A DNA stretch of 64,000 nucleotides from Steinernema hermaphroditum (Eukaryota; Nematoda; Chromadorea; Rhabditida; Steinernematidae): assembly GCA_030435675.1 (NCBI GenBank), contig CM059624.1, positions 644,769 through 708,768 of the forward strand, in the 5' to 3' direction. Below are positions 11,501 to 23,608 of this stretch, one piece after another. The notes beneath the pieces were generated by a model, which was not told where the DNA came from, searched no databases, and saw nothing but the letters and a program-made list of their open reading frames with translations. Positions within the stretch are counted from its first letter, which is position 1. Each line of letters starts with the position of its first letter. The translations under genes were made by a program, and so were the position numbers.

Positions 11501-14017
11501 AGCAGTCTTAAGCCAAAGATTAAGGTATTAATGAGACTAAGCGAGATTACTGATTGCAAGTTCGTTAAATGCCTCAGCCGGTGGGTTCTGATTGGAAGTG
11601 CCAGAGTTCGGACATGTTCTCGATTCCATACTGGACATGTAGTAGATGAACTTGCAGCTTCGGTACATCATATCTGCTCCGACCTTCGTCACCAGCGTGT
11701 TCCCTTCACCTCGTTCCTAAACAGCGAAATAACAGTTGTTAGGCTGCCGCAAGATACACCAAGTCGTTTTGCGTAATCTGTTTTATTTCGTGATTATGTC
11801 CTTGTTTGTTTGCTACACGTACCCTTCAAAGTGAATGTGAAAAACAAAACATGGAAAAAATCGGGATGCTCAGAGTTCTTCCAAGGGAACCTTCCGAAGT
11901 GCCCACCTCGGATCGAGCTGAAACACTGATAGGCCTACACTAGTGAACGTCAACCTCAAAAGGGCGCCTCCGATACTCATATCAGATCATGTAAACACCC
12001 TTCGCAAATTGTGGTGAAATGACTATAGCCAACTGCGCTACCTATGACAGCAACGTGTGTGGCCGAGCTGGGTAGTACCTTGGTTGACGTTTTTGGGGTG
12101 CGGGTTTGACTCCGCTTCCTACCAACATTTTTCTTTTCGCTTCTCCAACATAATTAAGTTTGCCTTCTTCCAAAAACCAGAAAACAAAAAAAAACCAAAA
12201 AACCAGCTGCCCATATGCGCTCTATGCCCGTGCGATATCCTTTCCAAGCAACTTGAAATCCATTTTTAAAGAAATTTTCAGTACTCCAAACCAATACTTA
12301 TCGAATCTAGTTTTGTGGAGTTATTTGGGATTTCCAACAATCAAAATTATTTTGTTATTTGATATTATAAATATACGTATAAGTATATATAGAACTCACA
12401 AATGTGGGGCTAGGCACAGCCTGCGCTAGATCTGGCTTGTCACAGCGAACCAAGAACCACATTGGACTGACAACAAGGTCATCATCTCCAAGTGGCCAAT
12501 CTGAAATGTTATTCTTTACGTGAGAGGCATTATCTTTTTATAAAACATACTAGTCTTGTCGTACTGCAGTGTCACGACTATAGTTGCGTTCGAAAAGTAA
12601 TTGCCCTCCGTAAAAGGAATGTTCTAAACAGCTCATCGGGTGGTATTTACTATGTATCTTAATGACTCACTTTGAAAACCATGTCGACCGGCTTCATTAT
12701 CGGTGAGAACTCAATCTTCGGTGCCCCTATGGACTGTTCTGTAAACAACCCGACGCCGTCCACCTTCACGGGCGCTATTCGCACATATTTTGCTGAGCAA
12801 AAATCGAGGTAAGCTGAGGCGTTATAATTCTGCATGTAAGAGTCTGATCGAAGCTGAAAACATCGACTTTCTCATGACACGAACATGATACTTCGTTTAC
12901 ATTTTGATTCTTTATGTCCCACTCTCCGCTGCTGGTCCGGAACTGAATGACATAGAACACTGCATCGCTTATATAACTCCAATTTAACTCGATGTTCTGA
13001 TTGGGTAATGGATTGACGATGACGTTTAGGGACTGATTTTCCCATTTTGGTTGTTCAGGTCCTATATCGCTACAGTTATTCCAGCACGCCTCGTCTTCAC
13101 AGAGGTTTAGCTTCTGGTACTCTTTGCACTGATCGCTGTATTTACATTTGGCAAGGGTTCGCTGAAATATGTGAATTAGAGTATTTCGTTCATCGAAGTT
13201 TTAGAGTTGCACTGTTCCTGAAAATACATCGTTTTTCTGCTGCTGCCTTTTCAAGGTTACTTAAGCAGCTTGTCTTTTGAAAACTGTGTATATTGCAGGC
13301 TCTATAAAAAAATATAGCATTCGCAAATGTTTAATTTCATTCTTTAATGAGTACTCTAGGAAGCATTAGGAGCACTCTATGAAGAAGGATTATGCGAGAA
13401 AATATTCCAGCTACGCCTTCGGATGTCCGATAATCTAGCCTCGAAAGTTAGCTAAAGCCTTTAGCTACAATAATGAATTCACCTTCGATTCGCTTATCTA
13501 CAGATTGTGATTACTAGGCAAAAAGTTTAGATTAGGTGTAAAATTGGTTTGCTATGTGGCAAATGTGGGTTTGAAGTTCAACAAGGCATGAATTTTTTAT
13601 ATGCTTTAACTTTAGTTCGTTTGGGCTCAGCGACGGTTCTTAATACTCATCTTTCTGTTGAAGGTGTGATATTTTCTTACAGGGTAAAGGGTCTTTTCCT
13701 TTAACGATGAGAAATAGGTCACAAAGACCAGAGAAAATTTATTTTGAAGGTAAGATAGGTCATGCTTTTTAGAATATTTGAATAATTTTAGTTTTATCGA
13801 TGACATGCTTCACTACGACCACACGCTTCTCCTTCAAACCAGTTGCAAATTGGAGCGCACCCCAGAACAAACGATGACTCACCTCCGGATCCTCTTTCAC
13901 ACAACGCGCCACACATCGCAGATAACATCGATTGCTGAGATATGTCGGATCGGTATCGACGGTCACTTGCGAAGCAATGGCGCCGAAAAGCGCCGAGAGC
14001 AAAAACAATATGCTCAT
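8525..14017 (-). CDS. Receptor tyrosine kinase with Cys-rich and fibronectin-III ectodomain
   Basis: Type I membrane receptor kinase, 955 residues in 16 exons: 13883-14017, 12901-13161, 12671-12853, 12551-12623, 12400-12500, 11551-11716, 11268-11506, 10916-11002, 10717-10825, 10218-10404, 9980-10173, 9742-9935, 9521-9634, 9264-9478, 9077-9214, 8525-8996. All phases join. Signal peptide ([14 protein letters not shown]), then a Cys-rich segment (about residues 32-85, with [10 protein letters not shown]), fibronectin-III-like modules with many N-glycosylation sites, a transmembrane helix (~458-484) and a full tyrosine kinase: GSGAFG 534-539, Lys575, [10 protein letters not shown] with Asp693, DFG 711-713, PIKWM after the activation loop, [10 protein letters not shown] near residue 805. 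A ~130-residue tail has several tyrosines. The exon 11 acceptor ends in GAAG rather than CAG. Architecture recalls nematode HIR-1-type kinases; the ligand is unknown. Confidence 0.9.
10440..10640. repeat. Intronic cluster of CCGGTTGA-type repeats
   Basis: Within the intron 5' of the transmembrane exon, CCGGTTGA, CAACCGG and close variants occur many times in both orientations in 200 bp, giving a GC-rich region able to form several hairpins. No coding potential. It looks like a decayed foldback or satellite-like insertion. Confidence 0.55.
12055..12125 (+). repeat. tRNA-derived SINE head in receptor kinase intron
   Basis: A-box-like TGGCCGAGCTGGG and B-box-like GGTTTGACTCC with tRNA-like spacing, followed by an A-rich stretch with AAAACCAGAAAAC. 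Stems are degenerate, so it is not a functional tRNA. A Pol III-derived short retroposon is the simplest reading. Confidence 0.5.
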
Positions 14018-14074
14018 CAATGTGTGCGAATAAACACGAGTAGGGGTCGCTGCGTCAAAAAATTCTGAAAACAA

Positions 14075-15171
14075 CTGGAGGTTCGAGAGAGCTTTTGAGT
14101 TTTAAGCGCCGGGAAAACAACGGATAGTCCAAGATGTCGCGTATACAGTAAATATAAATAATGACTCACATCATCAGCCTGGGCGCTAGTGGGGATAAAC
14201 CGTGTCGGTGGCGTCGATCGATTCGATCGCATAAGGAGATTATGTACGCTACTGCCGCGCGTTCTCAGGCTGGTTTATGCACAAACCGACCTGTTTCAGT
14301 GGGACCACTTATTGACGGTTGTTCAATGAACGGCCGGCGATGTCTTGAGAAAACTGTTTATTGGAGAGCACGGTGATCTGATAGCTAGAAGCAATGTTTA
14401 TAATTTGACAAAAACATAAACGATGTGTTTTAATGAAGGAGTTGTACAAACCATAAACATTTACAGTTAGCAATGTTCAAATTGTTATTTCTCTAGATTT
14501 TTGCATGGCTGTACACAATTTGGAAAGATAAGAGGCTTGTTAGCTTTCATAAACGTAGATCCCTTCATCTCAAAGACGGAATCTTTAAGGTTCAAAAAGT
14601 TGGTGTTTTTGTTTCATGTAAATTAGGGCAATATATTACTTTTGTCTATTTAAATTCAAAATAATCCTTATCACTGACAGACTATAGATCTCAAAACACC
14701 TGTAGACAGTACTATAAAGCTTTGTTTCGGAAAAGGACTGAACTGTACCATTAAAAGGAGACGGGTAATCATTATAGATGCATCTTTCTATCGAGCGCTC
14801 TGAAAACGTCACAAAGCCTAGTTCATTAAAAGAACGTCACTAGCTTGTGACGAACTCAACTACAATACTCATGAGATCATCTCAGATGTAGGAAGACGTA
14901 CTATTACAGCGCCACAGGACCAATGTTCACGTATTATATCGAATTCGTCAGCATATAACAACTCGGAAAGTGCAAAGACATAAAAAAAGTTTCGTTGTTC
15001 ATCCCATTTAGCGCCGCAACCTTGGCGGCAGGCGAAGACAGTGACAGCACTTCACGGGAACGGGTTTCCACCTGTGTTCGTGCGCGTCCTCCCGCTCTCG
15101 AATGGACGTTGTCGCTATATAATAACGGCACCCGACCACGCAATTAACCCAAGGACGATCGATCGCAGGAA
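14075..15171. other. Upstream region of the receptor kinase, no recognised gene
   Basis: A TTTCAG at 14065-14067, about 50 nt before the kinase start codon, could be its trans-splice acceptor. The rest, AT-rich in part, shows no supported ORF or RNA gene. Confidence 0.4.
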
Positions 15172-15322
15172 TTAATCCGTACAGCTTGGGCCGAAGTTGG
15201 TCCGGTTTAACTGGTCGTAAATATTGATGAGCGGACGATTACGATAGTTGTGCGAACCATGATCACCTGATGATTCTATCGCTTTTTGTAGGTCACTGAT
15301 TTTCGTGAGGATATCTGGCAAA
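15172..15322 (-). CDS. Possible terminal exon of an unidentified gene
   Basis: A GTTCAG acceptor at 15323 precedes 49 open codons ending in TAA. The segment is polar with no signal or membrane segment (for example LTKISDLQKAIESSG). The frame continues open upstream to an ATG-like position, but the only donor near enough would leave a 27-nt intron, so the 5' partner is unresolved. No family recognised. Confidence 0.25.
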
Positions 15323-15699
15323 CTGAACAGAGGCATACCGTAGGCATACCGAAATAAAAACAGAAAAGTGTCCCGAATAATTAAAGAGTGAGCAAAAACC
15401 CCGCGATTCAAGGAAATAGCAACTGATAATATCACAATAACATACCTCTATGTGTTTTTAAGAATTGATTTATGGTTAACATAGAAGGATTCTTGTTTAT
15501 ACTTTTTGGGTCGATCGCTTATTTTCGGTGCGTTTTTTTTACAATAAATTGCTGAATCCAGTGCCGTCCTTCACAGCTATAACTGCATCATATCCGATTA
15601 ACAGTTCCCTGACAGCTAGTTCATCCATTTTTACGCAACAATGAGTAAACAGCGGCATCTATCGAATTCGAATTCGAGAGTTCCCCTTTTTGAGCAATA

Positions 15700-16040
15700 G
15701 TCTCTTAAAGAGACCCGGTCATGGATAAAAAATAAAGTTCTTTAAAACTTCTGGAAATTTGTGTACCCCTGTTTTCGGGGTCGCTTCGGGCACGGTTTCC
15801 CAAAAAAAAACCCGTGCCCGACTTGCGCAATATTTTCATTCTTTTTGGCCGAAATACGTGACTTGCATGTCGGCGGTAGGCAGCATGTTACTCAGCAGCT
15901 TCTGGCGCGTCGAATGAGCCCAGGCTCGCCTAGATTGGATAAGTGCGTAGAAAACGCGGGAACTACGCTCGTTCCGTCATGGAAGTCGTGTCGGGACCGT
16001 CAGACCGAGAATTAGACAGTAAGGTTCATTCTGCGCCCTC
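15700..16040 (+). repeat. Dispersed repeat family R3, copy 1
   Basis: Shares two blocks with 38458-38590 (same orientation, including TCATGGAAGTCGTGTCGGGA) and with 38812-38876 (opposite orientation, CCGGTCATGGAT and GTTCTTTAAAACTTCTG). No open frame is conserved between copies, so it is likely a non-autonomous element. Confidence 0.6.
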
Positions 16041-16571
16041 ATCCTTCAGCATTTACACATGCTATTGCACGATTCATAAAGGTCTCTGGCTCCCCGCGAT
16101 CAAGAACTAGGGACTGCGATCACGGTATGGTACATACATATATTCGTCGTAAATCCTTATCAAAGAAGAGAGGACTCCTGCAGCGAAAATTTACTGCTCG
16201 TTTTTTTAAAGCGCTTTGAGCTGCGAACTTCTGAACCCCGCTGTGACCGCAAGCGATCGAGTACTAGCTGAAAAGCTTTGAACAGAAAATATTTTGCTTG
16301 TGTTGCACAAACCAAGAGCAAAATACGTAAAACTCTGAGTGGCACAATTCACATCACTTTTAAAAAATACCGAGGACGCAACAATGCGCTTCAGGCAGAG
16401 AACTCGTCAAAAAGGAGAATATGACAAAATTAAGGCCAGTCCCGAGCGTAGATCGATTGATCGCGCATTCCTCAAGACAAACAGAAACCCAGTGTCGATA
16501 CCTCGCCGCCCAGAGACAACCGGTTCGAGGGCCGCGGGAAAGGGTAAACACCTAGGGTTGTCGAATACTTA

Positions 16572-16730
16572 GAAGATGAACCAAAGCGAGATTGGACTGT
16601 GACGCGGTGCTATTTGACAATATTTCACTCCATTCGATGTTCGCGTATTCGATATTCGTAAAACATGAATTATTCGATTCGACCCTATAAACACTGCGTC
16701 ACCGTCCAATCTCGCTTTGGTTCATCTTAA
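16572..16730. mobile_element. MITE-like element with 38-bp terminal inverted repeats
   Basis: Bases 16573-16609 and 16692-16729 are near-perfect inverted copies (core AACCAAAGCGAGATTGGAC). The ~80-bp centre is AT-rich and non-coding. Size and structure fit a miniature inverted-repeat element; flanking TTA/TAA could be a short target duplication but is not conclusive. Confidence 0.65.
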
Positions 16731-17188
16731 TTTTGAACCAGACATCACCGAAATGTGCGCGGTTTTAAGCGAGGACGCGTTGATTCTTGCGAATTCCTTG
16801 TCGCTTTCTGACTAATTGGGATGGAATCTGCAATCCTGATGACGCCAGCGAGAACTAAATTCAAGACCAAAGTTCTCATAAATGCTCTACGACGTTCCCC
16901 CAAGAAGAGCAACAGAATCATTTATCCCCCATCATCATTCAACGGAGACCGAACATCATCACAAATGGCCTATAAACGATAAAATAATTTAAGTCGAATA
17001 ATTAGCAAACAAACGAAAATCATCACGTTCATCACAGTATGAGTAGCTGTCTATCTTAAAATCATGCCTCGGGAGCTATCAGCCAATAAGGAAGGGGTCT
17101 GAGCAATAACACATAAATAGTCGTAATCGATTCTATATTAAATTGCTGAAGCTAATTTGATACATTACGATCTCTGGAATCAACGATA
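16731..17188. other. 3' flank of RER1, no recognised gene
   Basis: AT-rich DNA downstream of the RER1 stop codon on the minus strand; presumably contains its 3' UTR. Nothing else noted. Confidence 0.4.
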
Positions 17189-17860
17189 CTAGCCTTGAAC
17201 GACGGCGCCGGTATCATCGCGTCCATGCATCTTCGGTTTTCCCACAGTGAATGGGATGTATCGGTATTTGATCATGTGCTGAAAAGGAAAATTGACATGC
17301 TGCCAATAAAGAAGAGAACTCACCATAATTTGACGCTTCATGGTGAGGAAGAAGAGAACGAAGAAGTACATGACCAAAATTGGCCAGAAGACAGGCACAT
17401 CGAATACTTCGAAGAACGTGCAACCAAAGGCAATCAGGGTCGATTTCATGGTTGACAGCCAGAACTTGAACTCGGGCAAACGTCGCATGAACGGTCGGAA
17501 CTCTTCGTTATTGCTCTTTGGCAATACTGGGCCATCTTCATCTGGAAATATAAAAAATTACCACCAACAACACAATTCATACACACCTTCACTGTCAAAA
17601 TCAAGAGCTGGATCCACCCGAGGAGTCAAGAAAGCAAGGAACATATTCAAATAGTAAATGAAGAGCGCATAAGTGACAATGTAGAATCCCTGGATCGTGA
17701 AGATTCGCAAGCAGAAGATGATAATGGTGGAAATTGCGATCGCCCATCGAACAGCCGTAAACGGCGTCAAACAATCCAAGTAGTACTGATATTTGATTGC
17801 CAAGCTGGAGAAGAAGCGGGAGACGACGCTGGGCTGGTCGCGGATGTCCGACTCATCCAT
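17189..17860 (-). CDS. RER1: RER1, Golgi-to-ER retrieval receptor
   Basis: Four-span membrane protein of the early Golgi that returns escaped ER membrane proteins and unassembled subunits via COPI vesicles. Three exons: 17587-17860, 17324-17541, 17189-17278, joining in frame to 193 residues (human RER1 has 196). Family landmarks: [17 protein letters not shown] near residue 23, [16 protein letters not shown] before the acidic loop, [22 protein letters not shown], and the very conserved MKRQI(M)[14 protein letters not shown] just before the short hydrophilic tail. A TTTCAG at 17872-17874, eleven bases before the ATG, is a likely trans-splice acceptor. Confidence 0.96.
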
Positions 17861-17874
17861 GATGGCCTCCTCTG

Positions 17875-19234
17875 AAACAGGAAATACATGAATTCACGTT
17901 AAACGGCAACAAACAATACTTGCAATAATCGACTGCACTGCGCGACAAAGAAACGCTCAAATGGGCTGAGCTGACGCGTTTGTCTGTATGGCCAGCCTAC
18001 GAACGATTTGATACAAAACGTAAATAGAATAAACGGGTTTTTCGCAACGTCTGCAGCAAATTTGCGCAGCATTATTGATAACTGCACCAGCAACTGTTTT
18101 CGCGTACCGAAGAAGGTAAATTTAGATGTAAAAATTGTACTTCCTTCGCCCATGCATCAGGTTGAATGCGATAAAAAAGAGAACCCAATCGAACCGCCAC
18201 GTTCTCAAGTCTGCAAGCGATGTGATACAAAGCACCAATTCGAGAAAAGATCAATTTCAGATTCCGTAAGAATGGGTATATGCTGGAAAAACAAAAATTT
18301 GAGCGTAACCCGCGAGAAGCACACCACAGAGCACATTGCGGTGCGCGGAGCTCTAGAATAGGCATAAATCACGCTTTGTAGCATAGCAACAGGCTTTCCA
18401 GTTCGTCAAACAATCAATATGGACGCGTGGCGTGATTGAAACTCATGCATTCTTTAAGCGCACTTCAAGAAGTCGGAAATATGAAAAACGGATTCAAAGA
18501 GCACAAAAGCGGAGTGATGCGAGCCAGAGATGCCCATTGGCGACAAAGCGATGACGTCGCTTTGAGTCAGTCTTGTTTTGTCGACCGATTCGGTGCACAG
18601 GGAAATCGTGGCAGGACCTCAAGCCAATGAAAGTCGCATGCTCAGCAGGTCGGACGATTTGGCACGCGGTAAGTGCACGAACGGTTGCAACACCGTATCT
18701 GGCCAAATTTTTCTCCACAAACTTTGAACTCCACAAAAGCGATCAATCATCTTGTGGGTCGAATAGTAAAACTCGACTAATTTCTAAGAGACTGAAGATC
18801 CGACCGATCGCTACCGACACAAATGAAGGAAAACCCTCTCAGAACGGTGCATCGAGACATCTTCAAGTTTTTGAATACGCCAAACAAACTCGCAGATTGC
18901 GCTTTTCTATTCTAAAAACGTCTGCTTACTTTTGGGAAATGGTGTACTAATGAAGATGATTGACGCTGATTGACCCCTGATTGACGTGCGCTCGCGAGCA
19001 TAAGGACCACACACGGTATCGGGGATCGGAAACTAAACTAGTGCCGAGCTCCTCGAACGCTCTCTAAGACGATGGAAGCGCGATATCCGAAAATCTTCGA
19101 ATGTCGAATCGAATCGAGCAGTTATGTTTATTTATAAGCATCCGAAGTAAACACTTTCTCATGAATATTACATTTAATTCACCAGATGTTTCACAGACAG
19201 TGGCAGCAACGACTTTGAGCAATGCTGAACATAA
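17875..19234. other. Intergenic between RER1 and oxidase 1
   Basis: No supported gene. Several 60-125 codon ORFs (for example 18573-18950 plus) lack splice structure and family resemblance. The left end should contain the RER1 promoter, the right end the 3' UTR of oxidase 1. Confidence 0.4.
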
Positions 19235-22200
19235 TCACATGTTCTGTTTCGTACCGATTCCCCTTCTCAGATGCGCAACGCTTTCCGGTTCATAATCACC
19301 ACAATGATGGGGGAATGAGCTTGGCGGTTTCGCCATTTCTTCTGTAGTTCCGACTTTTATTCCGAAAGCCATTCCGCCCATAGTGTGGAGTTCCAAATGA
19401 CAATGGGCGAAAAACCAGCCTGGGTTGGTTGCTCGGAATCTTAGAACAACATAGCCACCAACGGGAAGTACAACCGTGTCCCGGAACGACGGCTTTTTGT
19501 GCATACCCTCAATGTTTCCGTTCAACCAGCCGGGATTAGTCCATTTGAGGCCGTTACATTTGGTCTGAACGGTACGCCTTGAATAAGTGATACTCCGAGG
19601 ACTTACATTCATGTCGGAGCATGGGATATCTGAATTCATGGATGTCACCATTCCGTCCTCATCGTAATTGGGATATCCGGCCTTCACAACGTAAAAGTGA
19701 GTTCCGTGAATATGGAAGGGGTGGGTGTATCCTTTTCCAAGTTTTCCACCATCACCCATATTATAGATTGTAAGTTGAACAATGTTTCCAAGAGTGATAT
19801 TGAGATGGTAGAAGCAGTGACAGCCCTTTGTATCTCTGTTAGCGGTGGCATTGCACTTGACCGGGTCACACCAGTCAGCATATTGAGCCATGTTGTCCTC
19901 GTTGAAGTAGGGCATCGCTCTGGGCATCTTGAACATCCATCCGTTGACGTGGGCATCGTAGTGCATGTTAATGAAATGTTCTTCGAATCCTTCAGTGAAA
20001 TTCTTTTGCTGAATGATGTCCTGGTCCTCTTTAGGGATATTTGCCGATTCGAGCTCGTGAGAATGGAGTCCTTTGCAGGCGTACGGAAATTTTGGGGGAA
20101 ATTTAGCAAAGGGGCAGTTGGCGACAAGACAGGGAGATTTTTTGGAGCACTTAGAATACTCCCAGTCAACTGAAAAACGATGCCTAAGATGGCTAGGTTC
20201 TTACTTATGTCCTACCTTCATCGGTTTCCTTCAGGATTGATTCCTCATATTCCAGTTTGGCCAATCCGTAGTATGGCTTTCGTGTAGTCCAGTTCCAATT
20301 GAAATGCTCCAATGTCTCAATGACAATAGGATACACCTTTCTCTTGGCCTTTTGTTTTCCTTTCAGGAGAATGTCATAACGCTCCCCGGAAAAGATGACG
20401 ATTTTGTCGACCTTCTTGGGAATAATTTCAACACCGTCAGCAGCGATGATGTACATTTCGTGGTCTTCAAAAGTGATCATGAGTTCTTGGGCAACTGTCC
20501 CACTGACTAGGCGGAAGATAATTTCTTCCTCTTAAAGAAAACCGTTTAGAAATAGATATTCCACAATTGAAACCTTCTATAATCCTAAAGGTCTCAAGAG
20601 GAAGAGCACTGGGTCTGCTTTTGATATCTTCTTGACTCTGCCAGCCTTTGTCATTAACCAAAATTGTTGAGATAGGAACGGACCCTCCAACATTCGACCC
20701 ATCGTAGCGTCTGGTGGGGGCCCAGCATTGTTTGTTGTTATCAAAACCATAAAGCCACTTCATAGCACGGTCTCTTTGAGAATACCAGGTGACAGCTGAC
20801 TCAGCGACAGGCCAGTCCTAAAGATACGTGATTTTTTGAGGCAAGAGTTATTGGACATTACCTGAAAAAGAACGTAATATTGGCGAATCTTTCCGAACTC
20901 AAATCTTTTCCCTCCAAAGGGATTAGGATAAGTTTCTCCTGCCTTGATAATCACGAATCCACCCACTAATCCTTCACCACGATCGGTCATCAAATGGCCG
21001 TGATACCAGTGAGTTCCAGGAAAATCAGCGATAAACCTGTAGGCGAAGTTGGAGCCGGTGGATATAGGGCACTGTTGGAGAAATGCAACGCCATCAGTGT
21101 GCCAGAGGTCTTTCTTGTCAAGGCCATGTAAATGCATGCTGACCCCCTCAAGGAGTAGTCGATTCTTAACCCTCATGACGACTTCAGAATTATAAGGAAC
21201 GACGATTGTCTTTCCTGGGCTGAACGGTAATTTGTAGAAGAATAGTCCATGCAATAATACCTGCGGCCATTGATGGTAACGATGTGTTTATGCCTTCCGT
21301 CGAATAAGATGAGGTCGTCGAGAACTTCAGAGTTGGTATTACCGTCGAGGGCATTTGGAAGCAAGATGCCATCATCGAAACACCCACCTAGTTGGCTGTG
21401 GTTTCTGCCATAAAAAGCCCTCTAAAATATAGTAGAATTGATAAGACACATAAGAACGAATCTGTTTCACTCTAATAGTTAAGTATATTATGAATGAAAC
21501 GGTCTTTTATTTGTCCCAGCGAACAGTCTGATTTTCTAGTCGCTCTTAAGTTCGCTCGAACGATTTGAGTGAGCAGTCGTTGTTGACCCTTCGTGTTGTG
21601 CGCAATGATAGTCCCCACTCCTAAAAGGCCTGGAACACCAGGGCGCCGCAGTTCCATGCATCTGGCACGAAGCTCTTCGCCGCTGCCCTTCCGTCAATAC
21701 CGCCAAGCTGAACATGCCGAACTCCGATGTCGACTCTGATGCCAGTATCTCAGATGATGGCATCTCTTCCGATACGCTAGGTCGCAACTGGCATCAGCCT
21801 GTTCGCCTCATGATAATCGATCCAAATCCCGCCTCGGCAATCCCATTAGCAAGCCTAAAGCCTAAGCCTAAGCTTAGTAATAGGATCGCCAATTTTCGCC
21901 CTAGGACATAGTGCTGCGACGAAGAAAGAAGAAGACCAGTGACTACGATATAAAATTTGCGCTCTATCGTGCCATAATAGGTATCTTTCACGGCTAAATG
22001 CCGTCGATTCAAGAGATAAAACTGGATGAATGACTTATGAAATCATGTAATACATAATCTTTCGCTTATTCTCACCTCATCTGGCTTATAATCGATCACT
22101 TCAATGTGATTATATTCGTCCTTGATCCTTGTCATCGTTTGCTTATGCGCCACAACAAGATCGAATTCGTAGAGATCTTTGTTCCCCTAAATAACACACA

Positions 22201-22325
22201 TCGATTTTTGAAAATCTTGCTTGAAAGCATACCGGAACATTAGGCGACATTTTGAGTTCTTCCGCATATTTCTGCCAGGCGGATGCAAACCCTAGGTAGA
22301 AGAGGATAAAGATAGGGTGTAACAT
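19235..22325 (-). CDS. Multicopper oxidase (laccase-like) 1
   Basis: Secreted copper enzyme of the laccase/ferroxidase superfamily, which couples one-electron oxidation of phenols or metals to reduction of O2 to water. Eight exons: 22233-22325, 22076-22186, 21261-21421, 20862-21219, 20574-20817, 20216-20530, 19607-20169, 19235-19564, giving 724 residues. The N-terminus is a signal peptide. All four copper-binding blocks are intact: HLHG, HWYHGH, HPFHIHGTH and HCHLELH near the C-terminus. A TTTCAG lies five bases before the ATG. Intron 2 is enlarged to ~650 bp by an R2 repeat and a telomere-like run. Exon 5 donor (GTTTCA) and exon 6 acceptor are weaker and were set by alignment to the paralogue. 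Physiological substrate is unknown. Confidence 0.93.
21512..21700 (+). repeat. R2 repeat copy in intron 2 of oxidase 1
   Basis: Contains the R2 core: CCCAGCGA start, a TGAGTGAGCAGTCGTTGTTG block, AAAGGCCTGGAACACCAGGG hairpin loop and GCCGCAGTTCC. Orientation is opposite to the host gene. Confidence 0.6.
21852..21874. repeat. Interstitial telomere-like run (TTAGGC unit)
   Basis: About three and a half imperfect GCCTAA units (TTAGGC on the other strand), the nematode telomere repeat, inside intron 2 of oxidase 1, next to the R2 copy. Confidence 0.7.
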
Positions 22326-22333
22326 ACGATCTG

Positions 22334-23608
22334 AAAATATGAACGACTGATGGCTTTGTTATCGGTAAATCTCATCAATTAGGTGACCTAATGGGACCGG
22401 TCACATGATCATATGATAATCATGTTGCGTATCTTGTCAGCGGTCTACATCGCGTTAAAAGCAACCTTCATGGCAGATATTATGTTGATTGTAAGACGTT
22501 ATTTCACGGAAAACACACGGAAAAGACGCGATATAAGATATCAAAAATAAAAAAACAAGTCAGCAAAAGTGACTGGTGGACGGCACGACTGTATGACCGA
22601 AATGTGCAGCATTAAATCAGTTCGTGTCAAAAATGGGAAAGGAAAGCGAAATATTCCCGGTAGACGGCATAAAACAAGGCTTCCTAATGAATGAGTTAGT
22701 TAGGGATCGAAAATTCGGAGAAAACTTATTTTGTTTGCTAGCAAACACGGAAGAGCGAATACCTTTTACAGAAGATGAGTAAGTTTCGCAACTGGCCTTC
22801 GTTGAAAGTCGACGCAATACGTGATCGTGCTGAATTACCAAACACGTTTTGCTATTAACGCCTCTAGCTTCGCTGATTGATGACTTTGTCTGAGAGGGAA
22901 CGCCTCTTGCGCTTAATCGCCAAGGAGAACATTGGGGAACCTTGGCGATTAAGTGCATAGTGACGTGATTACTTGAAATTCAACTGACACAGGTAAACGG
23001 GATGTGAACAGATGTGCATAACGCACAGCCGCTGGTGTCGTCTTAAAGTGTACAGGTCACCTGAGTGAAACCTGTGACATTGGAAAGGACAATTTTTGGA
23101 ACATAAAGAGCACAAACACACACGGAAGCATTTCAAGTAAGAAAACATGCCCTATATTCGGTCGAATCAACTGATTATGGAGAACGTTGATTTTTTAATA
23201 ATGATTTTACCGGGTGTAGCACAAATACTGTAGTTGGGGAAAAACAACCATAGCTTTCCGTAGTACAAACCAAACAACACGCTTTATGCAACGTTAGAAA
23301 TAGCAGGGAATTCTGCACAAAACACAATTAAACGTCTTATGGAAGGACATAACGTTTACAGAGAAACATTCTTCTGTTTCGGCAACAAAAAAGCCAAATA
23401 TTGCCTCTTTCATGACGGATGATTCAGAAAAAAACGTGGGCAGAATGTATATTGTTTCTGGGAAACATAAATCTTCGTTTGTGAGTTTGTGAGTTTATTT
23501 GCAATATCATAAGATTCACAAAGTTGCACCTTATAACCATCAATCAAGTATGTAGGATCTTCTTTTTGCCCAGTTCTTCTCCTCGCTTGGCTTCTGTCCG
23601 CCCGCCAG
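22334..23608. other. 5' flank of oxidase 1, no recognised gene
   Basis: Probable promoter region of oxidase 1 at the left. Elsewhere only unsupported ORFs; the right end borders the retrotransposon remnant. Confidence 0.4.

Noticed and set aside
19697..20173. Plus-strand ORF of 158 codons
   Set aside because: Antisense of oxidase 1 exon 7.
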